Shown one piece after another: positions 44,421 through 57,300 of a stretch of 60,000 bases of DNA. Below the pieces are notes generated by a model. That model was not told the DNA's origin. It made no database searches and saw only the letters and a program-made list of their open reading frames with translations. The first letter of the stretch is position 1. Every line of letters begins with the position of its first letter. This DNA is from Nymphaea colorata. Taxonomy: Eukaryota; Streptophyta; Magnoliopsida; Nymphaeales; Nymphaeaceae. The position numbers and the translations under genes were made by a program. The stretch is taken from positions 12,569,868 through 12,629,867 of the forward strand of contig NC_045150.1 of assembly GCF_008831285.2 (NCBI RefSeq). Direction: 5' to 3'.

Positions 44421-47400
44421 TGAGCACCCATGGCTGCCTGGACTGGTCATGTAGTGCCGAACTTAGCTCTTTGTAGTGTGAATGTTGAGGAAATTTCATA
44501 GGCTGGATAAATAAGGGCAGTGTGTTGCTTGTTTAATTACTTCATATTCTTCGGTCATTCCATAAAGATTGAGTAGTGCTATATTTGTGGCATGTTTTCT
44601 TTTCTTTCCACTTTGTTAGTTTGTACGTAATAAGATCCAAAGTTGAAGAACATGGTAAAGTTGGCTCTATGGACTCATGTACCAAAATTGAGGCTTACAC
44701 GTTGTTACCTCAAACTGTAATCTTCTTGCAACTTGAAAAGGCTATTTTGACATAATCAATCTAAATTGAGATTGCTCGTGTAGTGCTTAGAACATGTAGA
44801 TATAAATATTCATGACATATGAAACAAGTAAGGTAGTTATTTTAGTAGTCCAATTGATTCCAACTAAGGAAGTGCTCATAAAACATCTTTTTATAGCGAT
44901 TAAAAAACAAAGATTTTGTGTCTTTCGGTTTCCAATTTTTCACAAAAAAAAGGAAAAAAGAACTTGCTAGTTGAATGTGTTCTTTCTTGTGGGATTCAAC
45001 TTGGTGTTTTTTGGATGCACCTAATTTGATATGGATATAATTTCATATAGCAGATAAAACAAATATAATAGATAAAACTGATCATAAAAGACACAAACAC
45101 TTGATAGAGCAGATGATTTGAACAGAACAAAAGTGAACACCAAACAAAATGAAAGACATAAACATAAGACAGATCAGACATAACAGAAACAAACGTCAGA
45201 CAGGACGGACGAAACAGACAGAACAAACATATACAAAACAAACGGTGGACAAGAGGGTCATAGTGTTCTGTTCTTAAAATTATCAAACGACAGACAAGAA
45301 ACATCATTGTCTATAAGGACATGACAGTAGTGTAATGGACATGACGTCCTATCTGTCCTGTCTTAATGGACATCAATCAAACGACCTCTAAGCTGACAAC
45401 ATACGCTAGTGTGCCCTTCAGGGGTGGTGTGTTGGTACAGCCAAGTTTGACCAATAAAATAGACATTAGGATGATAATAAAATGTGCTTAGGATGATAAT
45501 AAAATGTACTTTGATCAATAAACATTGTCTAACACTTTGGTTTTCCCTTTCTCTAAGTCAAACCTGATGCTTCAATTGTTAGAGAGACTTGGGAGTTGTA
45601 CATGGATTAGATATGTCCAACCACTGGTCAGATCTCAAATCCATTTAGTTAGTTATGGTAAGGAAATCAAAATCTGATTATTAAAGAAGTTCACCTCAAG
45701 GAGCATAGGAGTTGTTAGTTGGGATGGCTGAATGTTCGCAGTGCGTCTTCAGTTCGATTCTCATTGGCACTATTTTCTTATATCTTATGGAGGTGGAGCA
45801 TGCCATTGAAATGAAAGTATACTAACTATTCCCTAAGTGCTGATACAACCATGGACCCTAGAAACAAGGGAAAGAGGAAGGGCTCCAGCCTCCATTGGGA
45901 TGGTAGGGATAACCTTCTCGCTCATCGAGATTACTAATCAAATTTATATTCACTCGGTGGTGAAGGCAAGATTTTTCATCGGTAAGGTACTTGCATTGAT
46001 GACACAACTTTGGTGTGGACATTGCATAAAATTTTAGTCATAATAATGTAAAGTTAACACAATATAATGAAATGTTTGATGGTCTGGCGTAGGCAGTGGC
46101 CCACCCAAGCCAACAAGTAGCTCTGCTATTGTATTCACTGTATAATTTCATAACACAAATTGAATTTGAGTCCGACATGTGGCTATGTTTGGTATATGTC
46201 TGACTTATGTTAGTACTCTCAAACATGGGATTTAAATTTGTCTTTGTTGGTTAAGCCAATTTGCTAAATATTGGATATCTATCCAATTTAAGTAATACTT
46301 TTCTCGTGTTTGATTGCCCTGTATCTAAGATTTTATGTTCATTTAAGATTTACATTACGAGAGATCAATCAACTGTCTAAACAAATAATGAATTTCAGAT
46401 CTACAGTTTTCAAGTACTATGTTTTACATTGAAAAACAGATTCGAATCTGAAAAAAAGTAGACAATAAGTACAAAGTTTTGAGGTCAGTATAAATACCAA
46501 TCAGAGGTAATCGAACGCAACCTTTAAAGTCTGTCCACTTGGTTAATTTGGCTTTGCGGTTGTGATTTCTTTTGACAACGGAGATCCGTTGTATTGCAAC
46601 TTGTTTGGGGGAGCTGTGGTCCCCACAATTAAGAAGACGACACGTGTCCTCCAAATGACAGGTCATCAGTCCTCGAGGTATTTTTGCTGCCTTGGCCTGA
46701 GTTTGACGGAACAATCACTGCTGTTGATGAAATGACAAAAATAGCCTTCCACGGAAGGGAGCAAGGCGGGCCGAAACGTCAGCGATTTGGAGCACCTTTT
46801 TTTTTGTGGACCGAGTTAGCGAGTCGATGGTTCTGTTGATATGAACCGGGATGGGTCCCGGTAGGCAAACGAAAATTGAAAAATTTATTCGACTCGGTCA
46901 GACTCTTGGTTTAGTGAATCAGTTGATTCGTCAATCTCGTGCTATTTCGATCCCTGTTGTCTTCAGCTGAGTCCGGTTTCGAGTCACTTTTGAATCCGTG
47001 GGAAAGCGTGGCAATTCGAGAAATATTTTTCTATATGATGGGCAGTTGGATATTCTCTCGTGTCAATTAATGGTGAGCCTTGCGCAACTTTTACGTTACA
47101 GAGACATATCCTTTGGATGAAGCTAAGATGAAGGCGTAGTCCTTAAGCTGACACGTGGCACATCATGGCGGACCGGGAAAAGGAAGAAAAAGTCGATCGC
47201 TGTTGGATTTGGGGCAGTCACTAACTAAATTCAAACCCATTTGATAACTGGATCCGGTGCAGTAAGAAACGAATGAAATGAAATCAAATTTGAAGGAAAT
47301 TTATTTAGGTACTAATTTTTTATGTTATTGTTTTCTCAACCAAACCCATATGAAGCAAAAGTTAGTTTAGGGGAACTTTAGCAAAAGTATTAGAAAGCAC

Positions 47401-49862
47401 TACTATTTTTGACACTTCTGCATTTCGAACGAACCCGACTGCCCGAGTGAGACGCTGAAGCCCCATCACTTTTCTCTTGCCCTCAGATTCTGGAGCTACT
47501 TCGAGACCTAGTTGAATTTATGGTTACACAATTCAACTTGGGAATAGCGTCTATTACCATTTATAGTTCAAGAACATAGCAACACCGAGGTATCACAGCA
47601 ACCACAGTGATTGGAAACCTACACCTTTTTTTATGTGCCGCTTAGCCGTCTGGTTGCGCTATGCACCATCAATACCACGTTTACGTTTGATAGCTTGACA
47701 TCTGAGATAAAATTTTGTGAATCTCATACCATCAAACACAAAAAAAATCTTTTATAACAAAATATTTGCATGGCTTTTCATAAATACAATTGGAGTTGAG
47801 ATGTCAAACTATTTTTTGTTAAAAACTTTTACTTTGAGTACAACATCAAATGTTTCAACCACAAAAACACCATAAAAATTCTTAGCTCTGCCCTTATATA
47901 TACATCTATAGTGAACTTACTGAACAAGGCTCAGTCTATGGAAGCTGATTGTGTATTGAAGCATCGAACAGAAAGTGGGCGTTAGTTGACAGGTATTCCA
48001 TTCCCCATCAAGGTTCCAAAGCAGCCCTAGAGCTCGAGGGAATGAAGAAAAAAGAAGGAGCTTTAAGCCTCTTTGAGGTATCTCCCTCCCATTGTAAGAC
48101 AACTTGAGTAATTGGTGCTTGCTATGTAAAATTTATCAAAATTGTTGGTTAACCATGCAATGTGTGTGGATTTTCATAAAATTTCAAGTACAAATTATAT
48201 GAATTGTTTATGTTGAATGATTTATATGACCCACAACTTTCTTTCCATGAAAGAAAGAAATGGGCACGCTTTGAAAAGTCATATTTTACCTTATTTGATT
48301 AAGACATGTCATTTTCATACTCTTAATATCGATTAGAGGACAGGATAAAGGAAAGTTGGCATAAATTGGTTAGTATTTAAATTGCAGCACCAATCGAGAC
48401 TTATAGGCTTTGTTGCAAGATCTTGATAGGCTCGAGCCTAATGGCCCTACATGTGGCTGCCCTATTGCTATTGAAGTGAAATTTTATTTCATTTAGGCAT
48501 TTGATATATCCATAATAATGGATTTTTAGAATCAAAATGCTCATTTTTTTAAGAAATTAGAATTATTAAACAAACATGGTATTTTGTTTCTAGAATTAAT
48601 AAACTAAAACCTGGAATTTTAATTTCATTCCAGTTTGAGGGGCAATTATGATTCTAGAATATTCATTATTGAATCAAAATTCAAACAGTTAAACACCCCC
48701 CTTACATGCATTGACATAAAGCTCAATCACATGTAAAATCAAATCTAGAAATTAATAACATTAGCTGAATGTGCAATTTTTTTGTTTATTTGTCAAGACA
48801 GCAATTCAATAGATTGTTTTGGCATATTAAATGTCTTCTTATTTATAGTAAAAGAAAGCTGATGTGATTTTAGCTTCCTTTAAATGTAAATTCAAATGGA
48901 CAAGTTAATTGATTGAATAAATTGCATCAAGCTAGTTTTGTATAAATGAAAGTGATATGTGGTTAGCTGTGGTTTTATGGGTGAGCAAGAGCTTGACAAC
49001 TCATTGCTTAAAAAAGAGCCTAAGTCTCCCCCCTTCCTTCTCTTTGGGGATCTTGGGCTGCTTCGGCGTCAATGATGTTAACAGTAACCCGTCAATTTAG
49101 ATACCATGTTCTATCATCTTAAGAAGCAGAAACATAACGTCCTACGAATCAAACTAGAGATGTCTTGTTCACATGCCCTTAATCCAATCAGCTATGCTAT
49201 GTGCTTCGAGGTAGCTAGCTGTTGCTTTAGAAGTTGTGATTTACTTTTAGTTGAATTCCTTCATTTACGATATATCAAACTACTATATTCAGATATTTAT
49301 CGAAACAAATAAAAAAAGTAGGCAATTTTATGTAAGCTAAAATTACAGTCACTCTCTTTGAAATGGTTTCACTATTTTTAAATCTTGATGTTATGAACTA
49401 AAATTCTAGGCATGACATGTGCTATTTGTTTAAATATATTAAAAGGTTTTAATTGCACACTAATAGTTAGTAAACATTTCTTTCAAGTACCTAAAAATGA
49501 ATGACATGCACGAAAGTATTGATTACTTACTAAGCTTTGTTTATGATACGTTGTCTCTTGTCTAACAACTTGTTTGTATGTTCATTTTGCACAGCATGCT
49601 GCGGCAGGTGATCATGGCGATAGCCCAATGTTAGGGATAGAATTTTTGGTTAAGGGGCACTAATATTTAAAATTTGAAACATTAAGGGGCACTTTTATAT
49701 AAATAAATAAAATTACATAGCTATAGATGTGTAAATAACATTACAAGTTGTATTAAATTATACAACTTGGCTCTGATACAAAAAAGATGCAGATTTATGA
49801 TAAAATTTATAAAGGAAACTATGATTACCCTATTTATGTGCTATCAATGTATCAGGAAACAA
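44421..49862. other. Intergenic DNA, no gene recognised
   Basis: This contains a 22-bp tandem pair (45,466-45,509), an ACAGAACAAACA-rich quasi-repeat at 45,050-45,250, and a short stretch at 45,715-45,770 with a TTCGATTC box-B-like motif that could be a SINE head. Isolated G-box palindromes occur at 46,639-46,648 (GACACGTGTC) and 47,151-47,159, without a gene beside them. No open frame has family resemblance. Confidence 0.45.
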
Positions 49863-50100
49863 TAAGGGTGTGTTTGATAGCCTCGGATTTGAGATATGAT
49901 ATTGATATGAAAGACCTTTTATATTACCTTACATGAGTAAACAAATATAAGTATTTTACTATTGTGTTAAAAGGAGAATTCGAGATCCTCAATACCACCA
50001 AACCTCGGATTTGAAATCCGGTGAAAAGGGGTCTAACCTAAAATCCATGGATATAATGTTCTTAATAATCTCAATTCCGAGGTAAACAAACACACCCTTA
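49863..50100. mobile_element. MITE, 238 bp, with 33-bp inverted ends
   Basis: The left end TAAGGGTGTGTTTGATAGCC and the right end (inverse of TAAGGGTGTGTTTGTTTACC) share the first 14 bases exactly and about 29 of 33 overall. The GGGTGTGTTTG terminus is common in plant MITEs. If the element starts at AGGG it is flanked by TA on both sides. A longer target duplication is not evident, so the superfamily is left open. It is non-coding. Confidence 0.75.
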
Positions 50101-50757
50101 AACTTCGAGGAAAACTCAAAAGATGTTATTAAGTCGTCGACCAATCTTTGAGGCAACAAAGTAAAATTAGATAATTCATAAACCTTCATTGATCAGTCAA
50201 ATAAGTTGTGAAAACAAAGGATATAAATCAGAAACACAAATTTGAGATCGAAATAAATCCACAATAGATGTTGGAATACAAACCTAAACTAAAACAAAAT
50301 CTAAATAGTCCAAATGAAGAAACTAGATTCAATATTATGATGACCAAGCTCATGTCACAAACTCATAACCTGCCTCTCCATGAACAAAAACATGGGGAAG
50401 ATGGCAATTTCAAAGTCAAATTTTACTTCATTTGAGAAAGATAAATCATTTAGTTCATAATAATTAAGCTGCTTTGTCTAATTCACAATAGCAATTCAAT
50501 ATTCTTTTTCTCTTCTAGTAACTTAATTTTTCCTTTTTAGTACAAGTAAGGTGATGAGGTTTTACCTTCTTTTAAATGAAAAATTAATTAGGCAAGGGAG
50601 CTACTTGGTAAGTTAAGCAATTTTTATTGAAATGAAAGCAGCGCTTACATGTGATGTTAAGAAGTTGTTTGACATCAATAACACTATAAGAGTGACTCAT
50701 GAATCTGCCTGAAAAAAATGAGACAGATTCATGGAACACTAGAACCAGTATTCCATG
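50101..50757. other. Intergenic DNA, no gene recognised
   Basis: AT-rich, without open frames of note or recognisable repeats. Confidence 0.5.
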
Positions 50758-50765
50758 AATATGCC

Positions 50766-51028
50766 TAGGCCTGGGTACCCGGACCCGATCTTGCTCGATA
50801 ATAATAGAAAATAATTATTTTATTATTATTTTTAAAATTTAATAATGTGTATTTTATTATTAAAAATATGTTTTATATTATTAAAAATATTTTATAATTT
50901 TAAAAAAATATTTTTTGTTTATGTTTAAACGAGCCGAGCCGGGGTCAGGCCCAGGCCCAGGCTTTAGGCCCGATGGGCCGACCCGGGCTGGGTTTTATCG
51001 GGCCCGCCCAGCTCGACGCCCACCCTTA
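50766..51028. mobile_element. hAT-type MITE, 263 bp, with GC-rich ends
   Basis: It starts TAGGCCTGGGTACCCGG and ends with the imperfect inverse CGACGCCCACCCTTA. Flanking 8-mers AATATGCC (50,758-50,765) and AATATGCT (51,029-51,036) match at 7 of 8. The core is AT-rich (repeated TTATTATTAAAAATA), sandwiched between GGGCCC/CCGGGC-rich arms that can fold on each other. It resembles the arms of the element at about 10,370-11,019. Confidence 0.75.
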
Positions 51029-51036
51029 AATATGCT

Positions 51037-52320
51037 TCAATTTTTTGAGTAGATTCATGTGACACTTTCTAGTATCTAAGGAGCCATCTAGTAATAGAAA
51101 TAATAATAACTTGCTCAATCAATCTTCTCAAATATTGAGACAAATTAATTAAACATTATAACAAAATGTTCCATGAATATTCCCGAACTTTGAGCCATAT
51201 TTATGGGACAGTAACTGTTCCTATTGTCAAACTATTCATAACAGATCATTTGACAGCATGGACACTTTGGAGTCTAATCAAAGATTGGACAGATCTAATG
51301 AATAATAGTTCTAGCGTTTTATGTGAATCTGCCCCTTGATTGGAGGAGATTTATTAGTAAATTCCTATTTCTATGATCACTAGTTTCTATTTATATAACT
51401 TACTTGGGAGAATTGCGTCTACAATTGTATATTAACCAGCATGAGGTGAGCAAAGTTCACAAAGAATAAATAACCTGAGAGATAGTTTCTCTCTCTTCGC
51501 AATTACCCACCTCTATCTTCAAATATCATAAAATCAACCAAACGAAGTGTACTTTACATGAATCGTTTAATAGAAAGTTTTTACTTGTGCAATTCCTATA
51601 CAAGTCTTTCAGGTACTTGGAAAATTGCTAACATAAATATGTGAAAGAATTAAATTACTTAGTAAATTGTATTTGTAATTAACAATAGAGTAAGAAATCC
51701 TTTTCTTTTAAACGGAAGACACCGTTAAATGTTTGGAATTGGTGGATGCAACAAGCACCCAATATTTGTCTTTCATTCTTATAATCTCAATTAATTTTTT
51801 TTTTAACTGAAAGAATCGACCTAGTATGTATATTTTGTGGTAACTTTATTGGCAAGTTAAAACAATAAAATATTAATAAAAATTAATTGAATTTACTTTA
51901 AACTTCAAGTAATCTTTCTTAAAAATTACAACAAAGAATGCTTAACGTTTAGACAAATAATAAACTCAATATTCAATGCCGTTCAATTCTTGAGATAAAC
52001 TCCCAGTTTGATTTTTAGGTTATGTATAACTATTATCATATTCCACTAGCGAGATATCGCTCAAACCGGGTTTGGATCAGCGTATAGGTGTCTATCGGAT
52101 CCAGATGCACTTAAGATCCTGTAAAAAAGATCAGATACCTCGTTCGGATCTGATCACTAATCGGATCCAATTTTTCATATCGAATCCAACTGATTGGATC
52201 CGGGTTGGAGTCGATCGCCGAATTAGCCCCACGAAGCTGAGCGAAGGCTGGTGCTGCTGAAACGTGGCATCGTACGATTGGCTGGCTGTTCCGCAAGGTC
52301 CTCTCCAAGTCACGTTCTTA
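51037..52320. other. Intergenic DNA upstream of the bZIP gene
   Basis: Mostly AT-rich. From 52,060 to 52,210 it has several ATCGGATCC / GGATCCGG units resembling the interior of the hAT MITE at 1,555. The promoter of the bZIP gene must lie here, but no certain TATA box or element was identified. Confidence 0.45.
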
Positions 52321-52329
52321 TTTTCTTCG

Positions 52330-53235
52330 TATGAAGCAAAAGAAAGGGACGGAGAGGTAGAGAGAGAGAGGGAAGGAGAGGAGGGAGAGGGGGGAAGTGG
52401 TGGTGGCGTCCTCTTCCTTCTCCTCTGTCATCCTCCTCACTTCCCCCAACCCACCCTTTTTTTAACCCTTCGCCTCCCTCTTCCCTCCCTGGAGATCGTT
52501 GGATTGGCCAATCGGACGGTCGGAATCCCGTCTGGCCTGGCCTTTCTTTTTTATTTTCTTCAGCTGCCTCCAGCTCCTTCCGCTGATCTCCTCTCTGGAT
52601 TCCTCCCCCTGATTTCGTAGGCGAAGTTTCCAGCGGAAAATCGTATAAGTTTTCGATGATTCCGAGCGGTTAGCCGCGCGGCTCTGCGACGGAAACTAAA
52701 CATTGAAGCTTCCCCGGGTTTCCCGACGGAGAAATTCTCAAGATCGCGTGGTGACCGTCTCCATTTCGTCGAGAAGTTTGATTGCTTGACATCGTGATCT
52801 CGGCGCTTCCTCAAATTTCGGCCTACGAATCTTGTGCGGCTTGTTTGCTTGGAAGATCGTCGGAGAATCGTTAACCGCCCGCCGCTGGGGGCTGGGGTTC
52901 CGGTAGTTTTGATGCATTCTGGCTGTTGCTTGGCGTTTTGATTCGGATCGAAGATTTCGGAGATCTCACCACTTCTTGTGTCCGAATTTCTTCGTCTTTG
53001 TGCTGTTCGCTTAGAAATCGGTTCGGTTTTCATCGCTTTCCTGAGTATTGACAGAGGAAAAGTAAAGGCCATTGGAGTTCAGATCCTAGGTTGTTTTTCT
53101 GCACAAGGTTTCTATTGCTGCTTATACATTTTAGAGAATCTTGAGAGTTTGAACCGTATGAGCTACAGGAAACTTTGGTTGGAGCGGTAGTTTGGCTGTA
53201 TTCCGGTTTCCAGTATTTAATCTTCGTATCGATTG
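52330..53235 (+). promoter_or_regulatory. Long GC-rich 5' leader exon of the bZIP gene, with upstream ORFs
   Basis: A GA-rich block (52,355-52,400), then CT-rich and GC-rich DNA, contrasts with AT-rich flanks and ends at a strong donor GATTG|GTAAGT (intron from 53,236). The next acceptor is TTTTTTAG at 54,305, 19 bases before the start codon. Several ATGs precede it, including a short upstream ORF of 10 codons at 53,158-53,190 (MSYRKLWLER), which could lower translation of the main frame. The left edge is an estimate. Confidence 0.6.
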
Positions 53236-54324
53236 GTAAGTAAGAGATTACTGCACTCCTCGAGTTGCATTATGGTCTTATTATTATTTTTTCTTTCGAA
53301 TTGTTTGCGCGAACAAACAGTAGATTTCTATAAGAAAAGGAAATCAGGCTTCCGCATTTTTGTTTAAGATTCTCATAGTTTTTTCACGTTTCGATGTCGA
53401 TGGTTCTTTCCTAAAAGAAAAAATCAGGCTTTTGCATTTCTGTTTTTGTATATGCACGATTTAATTCTCCTTCATTGTACATCAATTTGCATCATAAACA
53501 ACCTAAAAAAGGCGTGGTTCTGCAATACATGATATCTTCTTGTGGATTGAAAAACAATATTAGCTTCCTTCCTTTAGTTTATGTGACGATGCTGTCCGGC
53601 GTCCACTTCATCGCGTAATAGTGGCCGTCTCGTGGATTGCTTTTAGATTCATTTAAAATCTTCCTTTGTTCTCTTCTGAAAATAAATATCTGTTGGATGT
53701 CGATTTTATTTTCTAATCACCAATCAGCTGATTGATTTCTCTTGTTTTCAGTGGCGCTCATTTGGGTGAAATCTGCACCGCTTTTTCTAAAGTGTGGTGC
53801 TTAAAAGTGTGAATAAATAATACAAATATATTTCAGCGTCTCATAATGACAAGGAACACTTTGTTGTGTTGATGCTGCAATGAGAGCTAGTTTGCTTTGT
53901 AGTTATGATTGCGACATCAATTCTTCAGTAAGAGCGCCACCTATTAGAAGATATCTTCAGCAATTATATGAACTTTTTGGGCCATATTTTTGTTGTCTTC
54001 CATAATTCACTACATCTATTGTAAAAGCTTGCCAGTTGGTTGAATAACTTTGATTGCTGTTTGCTGCTTGGTTCCAACAATTCTTAACCTCCTTGGCCTC
54101 TTTTTTATGTTTTTGTTTCTATCTCCTTTCAAGTATGTATATCTCTGTTGGAAAATGTCGAAACAGATCATGCATAATTCTTTTGTTTAACTCCATTGGT
54201 TGCTTTTATGATTGGCAAGCCTTTTTTTCTGTTTTTTCTTTTGAAATATCTTTCAGAACTTCTTTCTCTCACTAATCCACTGTTTGGTTTTTCTTTATTT
54301 TTTAGTTCTAATTCAAAGTTGCCA

Positions 54325-57300
54325 ATGGCAAACTACAAAGGCGTCACAAACACTGGTATTTGGTCATATCCAGGAAGACAGCAATCACATCTGCCTCCTA
54401 AGAGCCCTTTTCCGAGTGTAACTTCTGGCTTTGTAGATTATGGCTCTACTCATGCAACATCATCAAGAGGCATTCCAAACCCAAGAGAGGGACTTAAACA
54501 TCACCAGCGTACTTCCTCTGAGAGCTGTCTCATTGATGAGCAACCTTCATGGCTTGATGACCTGCTCAATGAGCCTGAGACACCTGTTAGGAAAGGGGGT
54601 CACCGCCGTTCCTCGAGTGACTCTTTTGCTTATTTGGAAGCACCTAGAAGTTTCTCTGACATAGATAGTTTCTCTCAGTGGGAACCTATATATGGAAATG
54701 TACCTTCCATGCCATCACGAGGATCTTTGGATTTTCAACGAGCTAAAGATGACTACCACACTTCTTTCTACTCCAACACAAATTCTTTTGGGGTACAACC
54801 AATGAATAGACGATGGACATCAACTCCAAACAGTATACATTCAGGTGGTCATAAAGTTGCAAAAAATAACGCCAAGTCTGCTAGCACAGAATCATTAACT
54901 ACTCAGAAAGACGGGCAACTTGTAGCTGCTCAAAAACAGAGTACAGTAGCTGCTCAAAAACAGAGTACAGAGGATTCCACTCCTACTGAGCAGAAAGGAT
55001 CCCCAGAAAAAGTAGAAGGCTCACATGCTAAGCCATCATCATCCGAGGCAGATACAAAACGTGTAAAACAGTAAGTTATCCATTAGCTTTTGTGGTTACC
55101 GTGTCTTCCCGTTTTATTGCTTTATGTGCAACTATTGATCTTAAAAAGGCTGTAGATTTGTTGCACGTAAGTGTTGAGGAATCTTTGTTCTAGCTTTTGA
55201 AAAGGAAATCAGAAACAAATGCTTTATGTAACTTTCGTAAATATAGATGGCGACTCATTTTTTGAGTTCATTCTCAGAAAAAACGAAAAAGAACTTCCAC
55301 TATCATTGCTTAATTGAACCTAGGTACCGGACATACGTGAACATATTTCATTATTTTGACTGCTGACTATGGTTTGTATTCTCGATTATATAATCTTCAT
55401 ATGGCTTGGTTCCTGAAACATGGTGGGAGGTCAATCTTGAATAAATTGTAGTTGCAAGAATGAGATTGTTTACAACCATTTCCAAAGCTTCTGCCACCTA
55501 AAACAAAGAGTATAGAGTAAATTTTTTAGGGCATAATCTATAAAGTATTGACTAAAAATTCTCTTTAAGAAGATTTTGAAACTCAGGTTGACGTCTTGGA
55601 GTTTTAAACGACGAAGTTTTTCTTGTGTATAATACTGCGAGCTTGAAAAAAATGAGAAAAAAACGGAAAAAGCATGGTAAATTTTTAAAAGTTTTAAAAA
55701 ACTAAAAATGGGGGAAAATAAAAGAAGTGAGAAACTAATAACACAAACATCAAAAGATAAGTGGATTTGCAACAAATAAAAAATAGAAAATGAAAAAAAA
55801 CTGTTTGGCATTAAAAAAAACTCGAAAAATGAAAAAAAAGTGAAAAAACACGTTTTTTGTTTTTAACCCACTATACCCTTTTCTTCCCTTAAAGGAAAAC
55901 GTGACATTACTAAAAGAAAATGTGTTGGAAGAGCCATCTCTTGTCATACAGAAAACTAGTCCCATTTAAAGTCTTAATGTGTCTCATTGTATTGGTCTGC
56001 TTATGAGTCCTCTTACGAGAACAATTTACCCTATCATATCATTTCCTTAAGCAACAGTTATGAATAAGCCCTGGATTTTGCAAGTCACATCCATGGAATC
56101 CCTTTTTTGAACAAACACAAATAGTTGGTTATAGTTTTAGATCATGGTACAAACAAGAGAAGCCTTTAACCAAGCATCTGAAATTTGGATGATTATCTCT
56201 TTGGTTCTGCAAGTCAGGTTGACTATTGGATTTGATGTCTTTTTGTTTCAAATCTCAACTTTGATAGCATAGTTTGTTGAAGCTGCAGTTTCTTAGAAAT
56301 GCCTGCAGAATTCATTTTCTAGTCCCTTCACAGTCCATGCTTAAGTTGTTAATTTGTTTCTCCACTAATAAAAAGTTTTTTGCTTTTACATTTGTTTCTT
56401 TTCATGGGAGCCTTATAGCCCCACCCAAGATATTTCTTCCCAATAAATTAGGAAAGGGAAGGTTTTGAAACCACCAATTTAAGAAGTTTGTTTTCTTTTC
56501 TTTCTTGTTCTTTTCTGACAGAATGAGAAGTTGGTTAGAGATACCTGGTGACCAACTTAGCCAATTCTTGTCACAGTGATGTTTCTGCTTATGTTGAGCT
56601 GTTTCTTACTATGACAACTCCATAATGGCAGGCAATTTGCTCAACGTTCTCGGGTTCGTAAGCTTCAGTATATAGCTGAATTGGAAAGAAATGTTCAGGC
56701 TTTGCAGGCAAGTTGAGTTGTGTAAAGTGTTTTGTGTCGAGAAAGTATGAGTAGATTCAGTAATTTAATGTATACAATTTCAGGCTGAAGAATCTGAAAT
56801 TTCAGCTGAACTGGAATTTCTTGATCGACAACGTCTCATACTAAGTTTAGAGAACAAGGCATTAAGGCAGCGATTAGAAAGCATGTCTCAAGAGCAACTT
56901 GTGAAGTACTGTAAGTATTCCTTTGTGGGTTCTTTGGCACCATCATTTTCCATTAGCTGTAGCTTCCTTGCTAAAATTTCTAACACAATGGAAAGAGTTC
57001 AAAAAACAACCTTTGAAAAGGAAATTTCAGTTTGTTGTACAAAGTTAGTAAACTTTATGGCTTATGCATGTCACTTGTTTCTCTTTAGATGCATGCATAT
57101 AGACCTTTCTAAAGTATACTGTACTTGTGCATATCTCAGTAGATCCCTTTGAGAGGTTTGTGATAGTAAAGAGAAATAGGTGCCTTTGGATTGTAGCATA
57201 GCGTCACCAAGCTTCATTTTGAATTCTTGGTTAGACGAATGTTCAGTGCTTGCCACTTGTTATTGCCACTCAGCACTAGAACTAGGTTGGAGAGCTTCCG

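Noticed and set aside
45715-45770. tRNA-like or SINE promoter (box-B-like TTCGATTC)
   Set aside because: No credible box A, no cloverleaf and no poly(A) or target duplication could be defined.
46639-47159. G-box palindromes (CACGTG) at 46,641 and 47,152
   Set aside because: No gene starts beside them. Isolated hexamers are expected by chance over this length.
52560-53072. 170-codon minus-strand frame
   Set aside because: Arg/Ser-rich antisense reading of the GC-rich bZIP leader. No family resemblance.
54196-54324. Upstream in-frame start adding 43 residues to the bZIP protein
   Set aside because: The extension is Phe/Leu-rich intron sequence containing the polypyrimidine tract and the TTTTTTAG acceptor. 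Homology begins at MANYKG.
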